64,000 nucleotides of DNA from Wuchereria bancrofti (lineage: Eukaryota > Nematoda > Chromadorea > Rhabditida > Onchocercidae). Positions 34,782-46,626 of the stretch are shown here, piece by piece (the stretch's first letter is position 1; each line of letters opens with the position of its first letter). The DNA lies in contig SSBO01000003.1 of the NCBI GenBank assembly GCA_005281725.1, positions 9,476,797-9,540,796 on the forward strand. Direction: 5' to 3'. The translations under genes and the position numbers were made by a program. The notes under the pieces were generated by a model, which was given only the letters and a program-made list of their open reading frames with translations, was not told the origin of the DNA and did no database searches.

Positions 34782-36300
34782 AAAATGAATAAAAAAATCA
34801 TCGAATATTTTCGTCAGTTCATGAATTAAACAAACATCATGAACCACTTTGCAGTTTTTAGCTCTATTCATCATACAATACAATCTAATCACTATTAGCA
34901 CTGATCACGAACAGTTCAAGGTATTTTTGATCAAGCAATTCTCCTGACTGACTGACTGGAGAAGATCCCACTGGATTAATCAGAAAATATTTCAACCAAC
35001 TTAAATAAATTTAGGAAGTATTCTAGATCATAGAATGACCAACTTTGTGGGTAAAGTCTCAAGCCTTTTTAGTAAAGATCTATAGACATCTCCAGGCATG
35101 CGATAGTATATCCCATTCTCAAACATGCATTTTACGAAATGATTGTATAGACAAAGATATCTTAAATATCTGATTGATATTACTCCATCATAGCGTCAAT
35201 GTAGCAATTATTCGGATGGAAAAAATTTGAAAAAAAAAGGACAAATCGCTTATCTAAATTCAAGCGTAGTTACATAAATTTAAGAGGAAATAATTCCTTC
35301 CCTATTCTAACCTCCTAACACTTTCAATCTCTAATTAATATTAGATCACAATGATTCTACTACTACTTCCTTAGTCCTTCATTCCACTTCCCTTTCGTCC
35401 CTCTTATTCATTCCTATAATTTCTCCCCTAACACGATACCTTATTTTATTATTCTCAAATCTGATGCATTTTTTTAAATTTCACATCTACCAATCTATCC
35501 CATTCATTCTGATCCCTAATCTCTCTCAAGTTAGTGCAATATTTCATTGCTCTCAATCCCTAACCTATGATACCTCGCAATCTTATCAATCTATAATCCT
35601 CTCCAAATACACACACTTTCCCAACCAAAAAAAGAAACTTAGACACAATTCCATGAACAGTGAAAACAACAAAAAACGCATCAGCTCAAACCGAAATGAT
35701 TACGCAAGAAATTGTCAAATTTTCGTGTTAGGAGTTAAAGCCGTAATAAAAGCTTCACATAAGATATGAAAGACACTAAGTTGAATTAATTTATATTACA
35801 CTAAAATTTAGACTCAAATTAAAATTCTAAATATCTCGTCCTAATTTTAAATAGAACTATTCATTTCAGTTCGACTTTCAATTTTATATTTCATAAAATT
35901 AATTTGCATTTCAAAAAAATATTAGAACATTAAATTCCTTGCAACATACTATAAACGGATAAGGTATTCGTCAGATATGATACTATGAAAAGATCTATGG
36001 AACTTATTAAATTAGATATTAGGATACTATGTGTAAAATATTGTATGACTAATATTTTAAGCTAATGTTGTAAATAATATTGAAGTGTAAGAAATAAGTT
36101 CAACTTTGGGTATAAACAAGATAATCAGTCAATCTTACTACCATGTAAATAGTTGGATATCGAATTATAAACGGACAAATAGTCTCACTTAATTAACTTA
36201 AAATATAAGACGTGTATGAGACGTGTAATTGCGTATACAGACTGCGTCAAATCAATGTATGAGATAGCACCGTACGTTGTGTGTGTTTTTTTTCGGGATA
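34782..36300. other. Divergent intergenic region between CstF-77 and NDUFAF2
   Basis: About 1.5 kb between two head-to-head genes, so both promoters should be here. The open frame 35464-35769 has no domain and no splice partners. No motif could be named. Confidence 0.5.
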
Positions 36301-36319
36301 TCTCGAGAATGAATTGTTA

Positions 36320-37679
36320 ATGGCTCGCCGTCCAGGTGTACTGACATTTATTTGGCGTAATTTTTTGGATTCACTTGATCGGAAACGATTCCAGAAGACT
36401 TTTGTTGGTAATGATGAACAAGGTAACAAATACTACGAATTAACCAAATCTCGACGAATTGTGAACAGGTCAGTCGGTGGTGGATTTTTTTTTTCCAAAT
36501 ATTGAAATTTCATTTAGGAATTTTGCTTGATTTGGAAGGTTTTTTTTTTTTTTTTAAAGGAAATCTTTGCTATTTGTAAAAAAATTACAGGTTACTTCGA
36601 TTTTGGATTTATTGATAAAATAACATTCTAATGAGTTCCAATTGTAATTAAATCTTATTAGTTATGGAATAAATTTCAAGCTATGGATTCATTTCCAGTA
36701 AAATATGAAATGAGTGGAATAGATTGTGTAGTGAGTTACAACAGATTTTTTTAGTGAGCTTGACTAATAAGTCAGGCGGGTGGCTGCATGGTAATTACAG
36801 TCATTTTCGGATAAAAAATTTTCAAAAAGAAGAATAAATTGGTTAGTCCACAGGCACTGACAGAAAAAACCAATTTAAAAATAGTGCGCGGGATCGATTG
36901 TGCAAATTTTAATAATTTTGCAGGATTAGAATTACATAATATGATATTACAGCAGTAATTAGGCTTGTAAATCAATACGATATAGAGGCATATAATTAAT
37001 AACAAATAACATATAATCCTCATACATTTCAGCTCTTCGTTTTACAGCATAATAAACATTACAGGGGTTTTGTTCCAGCAAGCACGTCATCTGAGGTGCC
37101 ACCAGAATGGCTAACATGGTTACGAGGAATACGAAAATTGCCACCTACGGAAGAAGAAATCTTGGCGAATAAACAAGCTAGAGAAGAGGTTTATGATTAA
37201 AATTTTCATTCAGTTGTTTGCAATGTAGGTAAAGTTTTTCTTCAAAATTCTAATTGATTTTTTAGTCAGCAGATGGGATAAAATCGGTAGTTTTACTTCC
37301 ATAAGTCTTTATTCAGCTACAACCGTCATATGATTATATGATAAGCTGTTTTATTTATAATTATGGTTTTGCTTTTATTTTCATCATTGTTGTTATTATA
37401 ATCCAATTATCCAAGCAGCTGTTTTGTATTTTTGGACTTGACAACCAGAAGAATTACATATTTATATTTATCAGAAGAATTACCAGCAATTCGGTAATCT
37501 TGCAGATAGTAGAGAAGGCTAAAAAACTAGAACAAGACAGAACGAACGAAATTCCGGCTAGTGAATCGAAAAAGATACCTTACCTAGAATCGACAACGAT
37601 ATCGGACGATTTCGACTCACAACCTAGAGGTTTTCCACGTTACGTGGACTACGATAAAAAACAGCCGGAAATGTCATGA
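36320..37679 (+). CDS. NDUFAF2: NADH dehydrogenase complex I assembly factor 2 (NDUFAF2/mimitin-like)
   Basis: Three exons, 36320-36468, 37065-37188 and 37506-37679, give 148 aa (the human protein is about 169). The family core is visible: LTFIWRNFLDSL at the N-terminus, VGNDEQGNKYYE, RRIVNR, then VPPEWLTWLRGIRKLPPTEEEIL, the signature that NDUFAF2 shares with the B17.2/NDUFA12 subunit. A polar, Lys/Glu-rich tail follows. The protein is a mitochondrial matrix chaperone for a late step of complex I assembly. I chose the ATG at 36320 because it opens the conserved domain; a three-codon upstream frame (36309-36320) overlaps it. An AATAAA lies at 37897-37902. ATPAF2, another respiratory assembly factor, follows on the same strand. 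NDUFA12 itself is less likely because of the short length and the diverged tail. Confidence 0.85.
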
Positions 37680-37896
37680 TTGTATTTTTGTTTCTTAGGA
37701 TTTTATTTTTTCGTTTGGAAAGTTCTTGAGCAAGTTATTCTAAAATTCGAATCTGAATTATAATTTAAATTATGAAAGATTCAGCAAGACTTTAAAATTG
37801 TACTTAAAATCCTGATTAAAATGGGACATCAGATTTCCCACCTGATGTTGTTGAGCCATTAGTGCATTTAAATTAATGTAGGAATGATTAATGTAG

Positions 37897-37902
37897 AATA
37901 AA
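37897..37902 (+). terminator. Candidate polyadenylation signal of NDUFAF2
   Basis: AATAAA 218 nt after the NDUFAF2 stop codon. Such hexamers are common by chance in this AT-rich DNA. Confidence 0.35.
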
Positions 37903-38380
37903 TTTAGGATGAACATTATTATGAGAGTTCTTAGTGCTTCTACAATGTTTCTGTTTTCATTTCTATTTGTGAACTGCATTTTTATTCCTTCGAATTAACT
38001 GAATAGCTGAAAAGCGTTCTGTTTGCCAGTCTTTATCATGAGTTGATTTATTTTGTTTGTTAGCTTTCTCGTGCATTGTTTCATAGTTACTACACATTTT
38101 TCTGGAAGATACTTTTTTGAAAGTTTGATTTTTGTCTGATGAATATCGGAATGACTATCATTATTTTATCTCGTATAAAGCTGAAAACAGTTGCAGTTAT
38201 ATCTAAGCAGGTGGCATAAGTTTTTGATTAGCTAATAACTTTGGTAACTTGTGCGATTGGTCGTGGGAAAACATTTTGCTTGGCTAGATACTTGATCAAT
38301 TTCTTGTGTAAAACTGTGTAACATTTATTCACCGATGAGGCTTGGACAGAATAAGCAATATGCAGTCTATAGTTTCTTAT

Positions 38381-38382
38381 AG
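38381..38382 (+). promoter_or_regulatory. Possible trans-splice acceptor abutting the ATPAF2 start
   Basis: GTTTCTTATAG ends exactly at the base before the ATG. If it is used for spliced-leader addition, the transcript has no native leader. It fits either a separate promoter or a downstream position in an operon. Confidence 0.45.
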
Positions 38383-40236
38383 ATGAGCGCAAAATTGTGT
38401 CATGCATTATTAGCACGTCGATTATTTTCTGGTATCTCCAGCACAAGGAACCGATTTTATGAGGTAATCATGAAATTAGAATCATGAAATCAAAAAAAAA
38501 AAAATTATGAAGTAATCATGATATTAAATATCCACTTTTAAAATTATAAAGTACTTTAGGTGGTAAAGAGAACGATTTTTTGACGAATATTTTGGTTAAA
38601 TGAAGTGGTTTTTCATTAGCGAAAATTTAAAACTTTATTGCTTACAGGAAGCGCGAGTTGTGTTTAAACCTGTGGAGGAGGTTTATAACATATATCTTGA
38701 TAAGCACTGTTTGGTTACACCGAAACGGAATCCAGTGGAGGTTTGGTTTTCTTGCAAACAAATATTGTTCTCTTTGTTTTCCAATAATGACAAAAAGGTG
38801 GATTCCTTTTTTCTTTTTTTTTTTTGCATCTCGTATGCCATCCTCATTCAATAAGAAGCGTGAAGATAAAATCCATCTGTTTGTTTTTTCAGATATATTC
38901 TGAAGCGCTTGCACTTGCTGTAGCGCAAGAATGGAATATGCAGACGAATGAGTTAAGAGTAAACTTAATGAGGCTCACAGGCTTGATTTTCACAGCCACC
39001 GATAATCCAATGTCATTGCAGAAGTATACATTTTTTTTTAAAGCTATATTATTTTATTCATTTTCGTAGAAAATAATTTGTTCTCGCTCTGAGGAATTAG
39101 TATAGCAATAAGAAAATTAGTTAGGTATGCTTTTCACATTTACATAAATATGTCGCAATTAATGTTAACTTAAATGTAACTGTTCATAAATTGCTCCTGA
39201 TTTGATTGTTTGTTTAAGACTGTTATGTCGAAATAGCATAAAATTAATTTATATAATTCAAAAGATAAGCAGTACGTTCTGTTTATTTTTGTTGAATGAT
39301 TTAGTTCATATTTTCAGATCTGATCTCTTATCGCAAGTGCTCCAATTCCTGGATAAAGATACAATTCTATATCGACTAGAAGAAAACAGTAATTTACTAC
39401 ACCTGGAAGAGACAAATTGGAATCCTGTGGTTGAATGGGTAAACTGGGAGTATGGTTTGTCAGTGAAACCGAGTTATTCAATAGTTGAAGGCTAGTTGAA
39501 TTTCTGAAATGTTTCATGTTTGTCTTAATGAATTACCTAATTTTGCAGATTGTATTAAATAAAATAGTTAAATTTCCGAGAATTAATTCAAGTTCTTATT
39601 TAGCACTCTTTCATTATATTAACAGCAAAAACTTGTTAAATTACATGCAGCGTTGCCTTGGGAATTCTGAATTTGGCAGAAACTTTTGAGAGTTATTCTA
39701 TCCCTATGAATGATTATTGTAATCTCTTTCAGAAGCTGTAATTGACAATAATTCTCGGGTTCGTTTGACAAATCAGCTATCAGATTACACTTTTCTACAA
39801 CTGGTCGGTTTACAATATGCCACTGAAGCGCTCAAATCTGTGTTTCTCACCTTGGCAACCGTATCCTCTCGTTTGGATGTTGATGAAGCCGTTGAGCTAG
39901 CACTTCTTGAACAAAAATACCAAAGTGATGTTTGGGGAAAGGTTGGTAATTCTAGATTGAATATCAATTTTTGTTCAAAAAATCTTGTGCATATTCTCGA
40001 CTTTTTTTTTTTGGCGGAAGCATGATTGTCTGTCACTGAAAATAAGCAACTTATGCGTAATGGCGAAGAGATAAAAATAATTGCAGGTTGAATGGGCTCA
40101 TGATATTGAACGAGAAGAGCTGATTTCACGATTATCGGCCGGTGTATTATTAGTACATTTGGGTGATTTTAAACTAAGATGGGAAACAAAATCTCAAGAA
40201 AATGAAATTGTGAAGAATGATACAAAAGTGGTTTAG
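38383..40236 (+). CDS. ATPAF2: Mitochondrial F1-ATPase assembly factor 2 (ATP12/ATPAF2)
   Basis: Six exons, 38383-38463, 38648-38740, 38893-39023, 39318-39490, 39733-39941 and 40087-40236, give 278 aa, close to the usual 280-290. The start encodes an Arg/Ser-rich stretch without acidic residues (MSAKLCHALLARRLFSGISS), typical of a mitochondrial targeting sequence. The ATP12 fold follows: IYLDKHCLVTPKRNPV, SEALALAVAQEWNMQ, LTGLIFTATDNP, FLDKDTILYRLEE, WNPVVEWVNWEYG, VGLQYATEALKSVFLTLA and VEWAHDIEREEL. ATP12 binds the F1 alpha subunit during assembly of ATP synthase in the matrix. The fourth intron seems to begin with GC (39491-39492); this junction preserves family spacing, whereas nearby GT options would delete residues. 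It lies 0.7 kb downstream of NDUFAF2 on the same strand. Confidence 0.92.
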
Positions 40237-41731
40237 AGTTCTTTCGATTTCTGCAGAATCCATTGATTTGGAGTTTTTGATTATATGTAGCTTTAACAGA
40301 GATAACACTAATTTCTTCATTACATATATATTTTATAATTTTTTCATTTTATGATACCTTAAGTATTATTGAGAATGTGGTAGAAGCGAACACAAATACG
40401 GTGGGTATAAATAATCAAAGATTGATTTGAGACGGACAAAAGGATAATTATATAGTGTGCTAATTATTTTGCTTAAATGCTTGTTGCTGGATTTGTCTCT
40501 GGAGAATTATTTGATAACTCTCCATTTGAGATCATTGATGATCATTTTTGTTGCCTTGCTTGTTTTATTATGTAATTGTTAATGGTTACGTCTAATATTT
40601 AATTTGATAAAATATTTTATCATTAAAGTTAATGCATTCATTGTATGATGTGTTTGAAATTCATCATTTATCTTGCTGATATTCATTGAATTTTTTCTTT
40701 TTTGACTGTATAGTATTTATTATTAAAAAATTTAAACGGATGCTTCTTATGTGTTTTCTTCTAATTTCGTTAATTTTCATCATAATTAGATTAAATCATA
40801 ATTGTAATCTAAGTGTTAGAATTTTTTGAAAAACTGAGAAACAAAGGAGAGAAAATGCAAAAAATATGAATAATGGTAAAAGAAAAAAAAAGCTACAAAT
40901 ATGTTACTTTAATAAGACCAAAGGTTAAGTTACTTTATTCAGGTTTAGTTTATAATTTGTTTTCGTAATGTTTGTTCATCTTTGTATGACTCTGTGTGTG
41001 TATATATGTCCAAGTTATGTATTTGTTTGTGTACATGTTAACACGTGTGCGCATGTGTGTGTGTCATTTGCATCCGGTTATTGTCAACATTGACTGTTTT
41101 GATTCTTAATTTCTTAATTTTTGTGAAAATTTCTCAAATGTTGCAACTTTTTTCACATTATGCAGGAAGTAGTTTTTTTTTTCTAATATAAAATTCATGG
41201 ATACAATTAAAGTAATCATTCGAATGTAAGCGATGATATAGAGAATAGATCAATAATGGAAAATTTGAATTTTTTACGTAATATTTATTTACATAAAATT
41301 TTTTTTTTAAGGTTTGTGGAACTGTTACGCATTTACTTTCAGTTAAATAGCAATTCTAAGAGGAGAGGCAAGGGAAGGAGGGGGAATCAAGATAAGGGAA
41401 AACGAAGGTTGATGTGATGGCATTTTTTATGATAATTATTCAGTAAGTTATGAATGAGTGTTTAAATTCTTCAAATTGTCATCTGTGAAGTCATCTGTGA
41501 ATAAACAATTCAGTTTAGCATAGTTAAAAAAAGCATAGGTGAAAAAAAAAAAAAAAAAGTACCTTTCACAACAAATAGGCTGAATATTAGCAAATGAAAG
41601 TAAAATATTAAAATACTAGGATTATTTCAGTTTTAGTTCTCTCTATAGTAATTTAATCAAATTTTTACGCACTGCTAAGCAGCCTTATCAGTATTTCGTC
41701 GGTTTTCCGTTGATGAATAAAAAGAATGAAA

Positions 41732-41790
41732 ATTATTCGTACGTTTACTGATATAATATGAAGATTATTCGTACGTTTACTGATATAATA
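41732..41790. repeat. 32-bp tandem duplication
   Basis: ATTATTCGTACGTTTACTGA occurs at 41732 and again at 41764. Confidence 0.85.
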
Positions 41791-42616
41791 ATATAATGTG
41801 CTAAAATCTGTATCGTATTAGAATTGGTATATTTTAATAGTATTTCATTTTTCTTCAAAGAAATTAATAGTGAGCATATCTAGCATGTGTGAATATTTCT
41901 TAGGAGGTTTTTGTTCTTCTTTTTTTTTCCTTTTAATAAAAACGAAATACAAGTTGTTGATAAATACATTAAATGTGTTATTATATACTACAAATTCTTT
42001 TTCATAACATATTTTGACATTACACTGAGATTCATTTCTAAAATTAGATTTGAATTGTAAAAAAAAATATATATATGTATTGGAGTTATATGTGAAAGTT
42101 AAATGTTTATCATTCAGTCTGTATGTGTTTGTGCTTTACAAATTATACAAACAATGAAAGAAAAAGTATGAGTGAGAAATGTTGATTGAGGAGACTTGAA
42201 GATCCATTAAAAATGTGTTAAATTGGTTTGTTCAGTTTTCTTAAGTTTCCACTTATACTTTTCTTTATAGTTTTCACTTACACTTCTAATTTAAAAGTTT
42301 TCTTTTTTTTTTTTTTTTTTTGAAGAAAAATGCCAAAACTTAATCTGCATTTTTGAATGTAACAAAAGATTAAATTATCAAAGCATTTCGATACAAAAGA
42401 AGAATTGATGCTAATGATTTAGTTATAAGAGGAAGGAACTTCTTACTTATCTTCTGGATATAGCAAGAAAAAAAATTTTTAAATACTAATGGAAATAACA
42501 ATTTTTCCATTTAAGAAATAATTATTAGCATTTTGATTTTGATATTTGCTCTATCATTAATTAACGTTTTTTTTTTTTTATTTCTATTTATATTATATTT
42601 GTTATTGATATATTGT

Positions 42617-42618
42617 AG
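42617..42618 (+). promoter_or_regulatory. Probable trans-splice acceptor, lipid phosphatase gene
   Basis: TATATTGTAG ends 11 nt before the start codon, with no upstream coding exon. Confidence 0.4.
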
Positions 42619-42629
42619 AGATATCAACA

Positions 42630-45302
42630 ATGTCACTACGTCGAGTAACATTTAGTGGACGATTTGCACAAAATGAAAGTAATGCGGAAGATTCAAGAAC
42701 TATGATTATTGCTAAAGGACTTTTTGCTTTAACAGTCGATGTTGGAATTGCATTATCTGTATCATTTTATGCATTAAATATGTTTGTTGGCAAATTTGTT
42801 ATACCATATGAACGTGGTTTCTATTGTTATGAGGTAAAGTTTTTCTTTTTTAAATTTGCAGAAATGAGAAATTTCTCATTATTCAAACTTGCTATATTAT
42901 TTTGTAGTAGTTATATTTACAAATAATAAGTGAAAAATATGCGGAAACAACACGCCATGTTTTTGTTTTTTGAATAATATGGGAAAGTTAATCGTTTTTA
43001 TATACGAAATATAGCATTAGTCAGTGAATAGTAAGGTAGAATTATTTTTTAAGTAAACCAATTTATCGTTAATTCTTTTTTTTTTGGCTGAATTTTTTTT
43101 TGGGTGTTAACTTCTTTACTTGTTATTGCGTCTAATATTGTGGAATATCTAGTGTATTTGTGATTTAACATTGAACTATTCCATATTTTTACTTTTTTCC
43201 TATAGCTTCTTTTGTTAAAGTGGATTTAAATTTGGGGGAAAAAAAGATTCTGCAAAGATTGGAACATATACTAAGAGCTATATTGAAGTGCAAATTGAGT
43301 AATGTCAATGTTGCAAAAAAATACTATTACTTATTCTTGAAGTAGCATATCTCATATGAAATTTTTGTAAGATAGTGAATTGCTACAAATTAAGTTGCTA
43401 TTTCTTTTCAAATTTTCATGTCATTAGAAGGAGTAATAATATTAGCAAAAACATCATTGAAATTAACAGATGTGACAAACTTTGACTTTGATAACACTGT
43501 TCAATGTTTGTTTTTCTTTCAGGTGCCACATATTAGTAATCCATTTCGTCCAAATACCATATCAACAAAGCATTTACTAGCCGTATCAATTGCCTCACCA
43601 CTTTTCATCATTTTATTAGTAGAAGCTGTGGTATTTGTAATATCTGAAGGTCGAAATAAACTGCGCAAATATTTTCACTTTACTACATCAATCTATCTCA
43701 TGTATATTGTTTCATTTGTTATTGCAACATTCATAATGGAGGTTTTTTTTTTTTTTTTTTTAATATTTTCATTTCCTCACCTTTATTTATACGTAATTCA
43801 ATGTTCTTAAATCGCCCTAATTTATTTTGCACTGATTTAGAAGTTTCAAAATTAGAAATACATTCAAACACTAACTCTGAAAACTAATAATCTTTTTTCA
43901 CGAAGGATAAAGATGAATTTTCTATATTTTCTTTCAGGTGCTGAAATGCGCATTCGCTCGATTAAGGCCACACTATTTAAGTGTTTGCCAACCGAACTGG
44001 GAGGAAATCAACTGTACTGATCCAAATGCTTATATCGAAAGTAAGTGCTATTTGTTTTCAATTTAAGCTAGATTTAGTTTGAAGTTGAATGCTATAGTGA
44101 AATATTGTGAGGAAAGAAATGAGAGATAAAGCTTTACATGGTGAAAGTAGAAATAAGCAAGAAAAAAAAATCTGGTTTTGACAGATTAGAAAATTTTGAT
44201 GGATTTAAGTAAGAAAAAAAAATCTATTTTTGACAGATTAGAAAACTTTGATAGGTTTAGTTCAAATTTTCTAAAGAATAAATCTCCAACATATGTTTTA
44301 AGTTTCTACGGCTGAAGTAAGCAAGTATGTGAATGTGAATAACAGGTGATGAACGGAAAATATTATGAGTGGAATTTTTCATGCTAATATGACTTTAATG
44401 AAGAATTCTTAAAATATAAGCAATTTTAATGAAAAATTGGGAGATTTGTAAGTGTGAATTATTTATTTATTTATAGGTGTAAAGTGTTTGGGAACGAATA
44501 TGCATCGAATTCGTGTCGGACGTCAAAGTTTCCCAAGTGGCCATACATCAGCTGCTGTATTGCTTTTCTCATTCTTTTATTTTTACCTGAAAGGTATGCT
44601 ACTAAAAGCTAAGTCTGATGACAAGAAGTTTTATCTAAGCGGTATACATATGTTAATTATATATATAGCATAATTTTGTAATGATCATTAGAATACGAAT
44701 TATGTCGTATGATAAACGATATATTTGTTAGTTCAGAGGAATTTTGTAGTGATTTTAAATATGAAACGGTATAAATGAAGACGATATGTTAGTCCCAACG
44801 AGCTTCTTTTTGTTGAAATATCTAATAAAATTTGTTATTTTTCATATTTCTCTTAAAATTCTTGCTTTTTCCAGTTTTCGTTCGCTTTGTTTTCATCCAT
44901 CATTTTTTGGAAATACTATTTAACTATTTAAGATAACATTTTTAGAAGTATTATTTACTATTAATATTTTCTATTTCTCAAAACGAATTCTATATTGAAG
45001 AAAACGAATATTGCTTTAGATTTTCATTCTTATAAAGTTGAATTAATCAATTTTTTTGTTCAGGTATTGTTGATGCTACCGGTAATAAATTGTTACAAAT
45101 AATCCGTTTCGCGGTGCTAATTATAAGTGGTACATGGACAGTAGTGGTAATGGTAACTCGTATAACCGATTATTGGCATTATCCGACGGATGTTTTAGGC
45201 GGAATAGTATTAGCTCTTTCATGCGCATATATTTTTATTCGGAAGACGCACTCTTCATTGGTTTACCAGAATCGTTTACTGGAAAATATGCATAATTCAT
45301 GA
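42630..45302 (+). CDS. Lipid phosphate phosphatase, PAP2 family (PLPP/LPP type)
   Basis: Five exons, 42630-42833, 43523-43741, 43938-44040, 44477-44593 and 45064-45302, give 293 aa, the usual LPP length. About six hydrophobic segments are visible. The three catalytic motifs are complete: C1 KCAFARLRP (144-152), C2 SFPSGHTSA with His198, and C3 TRITDYWHYPTD with Arg247, His253 and Asp257. LPP enzymes dephosphorylate phosphatidic acid, lysophosphatidic acid, sphingosine-1-phosphate and related lipids at the outer face of the plasma membrane or in the ER lumen. PHYLSVCQPNW after C1 and the CLG segment match the LPP loop rather than sphingosine-phosphate phosphatases. C3 begins with Thr instead of the usual Ser. 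C2 has PSGH, where many animal LPPs have YSGH. Intron 3 holds a 52-bp duplication. Confidence 0.93.
44162..44262. repeat. 52-bp tandem duplication in lipid phosphatase intron 3
   Basis: ACAGATTAGAAAA occurs at 44181 and 44233 with matching flanks on both sides. Confidence 0.75.
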
Positions 45303-46602
45303 AAATTTGATTTTTTTTTTTTTCTGTCATGTTTTGTTGTTATAAGTTTAAGAGGACAGAAAAGATTGTCCGGTTCTTGTATATCGTAATTTTTTCATAT
45401 TAAAAATTTCTTGCCTTTATTTTCTTAGAGTTTAATTGCTCGTCTATCACTTGTAGCGTTGAATCTCATATTTCACCAATATTAAGTGTAATTCTTGAAT
45501 GTTTCGAAATCAAATTCTACCTACATATCAAATTCTTTGATGACTGGCGACTAATTTTCGTATATAACAAAATCTAAATTGAAGCTTTGTTTTGTACATA
45601 TTGATAAATTTATTTTCAAAGAATTGTTAGTGTTAGAATGGAGTTTGATATGAATAATGTAATATGTGCTATGCGAACACTGGCGACCAATTTTTTTCCT
45701 CTTTTTTGTTTTCCAATTTTCTTAGTTTTTTTTTTTGTTTTCTTCTGTTATGAAATTTATATCTTTGTTATATCTGATATTCCCTCATTTGATATCATAT
45801 TTTTATGCTTTTCTGAATATGAAGCATTTTTCAGGTTGTTGATTTTAATTGGAACTGGTTGTTATACACTTATTATTTCTATTACTATTATTATCTTTTA
45901 GCTATGCCAACATGCTTATATCTCAAATTTATTTTATTCTTGGAATAGGTTGATAAAATTTTTCTTTTTTGAAGGTGTATCTACGAACAGTAGAAATGAC
46001 ACGTTTTTTCTTTTTAATTAAAATATATCGATTTCTTGAGTTTAAATCATTTAAATTGAGTTACAGTTATGATTTTGCTACTCACAAGATGATTGGTAGT
46101 TTCTTAGAAGGAGGAATTTTGAGATCTGAAAATTAAAATTAAAGTTTAGACTAGAACGAAATTCCTTCTCTCATGTAAATTTATGGATTCTTGATCATCC
46201 AAGATATAATGGAAATGCTGAATGGGTGAACTATTCGGCTCGACAAGATTCTAAATGAAATTAAATTCTTGAAATTCAATTTTCAGATAGTTAGGAAAGT
46301 ATATGCATGAAAATTTGAAATATTTTTCATCTGTTTGAGTTGTAATTTAGTGAAAATAGTGAGCACACCGAAAATTTTGCCTACTATTAAGTTGCGGGAG
46401 GTTCTATTCATTCATTCATTCCTGGAAATTTGAAGTACAGTTTTAAAGTATTTTGTCTTGTATTATAAAAAGATAACCTTGATTAAATTATTTTCTTCCC
46501 AAATTTAAGTTTAAAAACTTGGAAAGAAACTGAAAAATCATTTGTATGATGTGATTCTATTTGAACTATGTCTTTTGAAATAATTAGCCTACATTAATTC
46601 AG
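45303..46602. other. Intergenic region between lipid phosphatase and SIN1
   Basis: T-rich sequence. The frame at 45638-45901 is hydrophobic only because of T runs and has no supporting splice structure. Nothing else was recognised. Confidence 0.5.
46601..46602 (+). promoter_or_regulatory. Probable trans-splice acceptor, SIN1 gene
   Basis: TTAATTCAG precedes the start codon by 24 nt. The resulting leader would contain a two-codon upstream frame, ATG CAC TAA at 46613-46621. Confidence 0.4.
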
Positions 46603-46626
46603 GTAATACCTAATGCACTAAATTGA

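Larger units (their letters stand above)
40237..42618. other. Intergenic region between ATPAF2 and the lipid phosphatase
   Basis: AT-rich, with TG/TA-rich sequence near 40990-41065 and a 32-bp duplication at 41732-41790. A short G-rich stretch occurs near 41360-41390. No exon chain was found. Confidence 0.5.

Noticed and set aside
35464..35769. 101-codon plus-strand frame between CstF-77 and NDUFAF2
   Set aside because: Composition is that of random AT-rich DNA, with no domain, no adjoining exon and no conserved motif.
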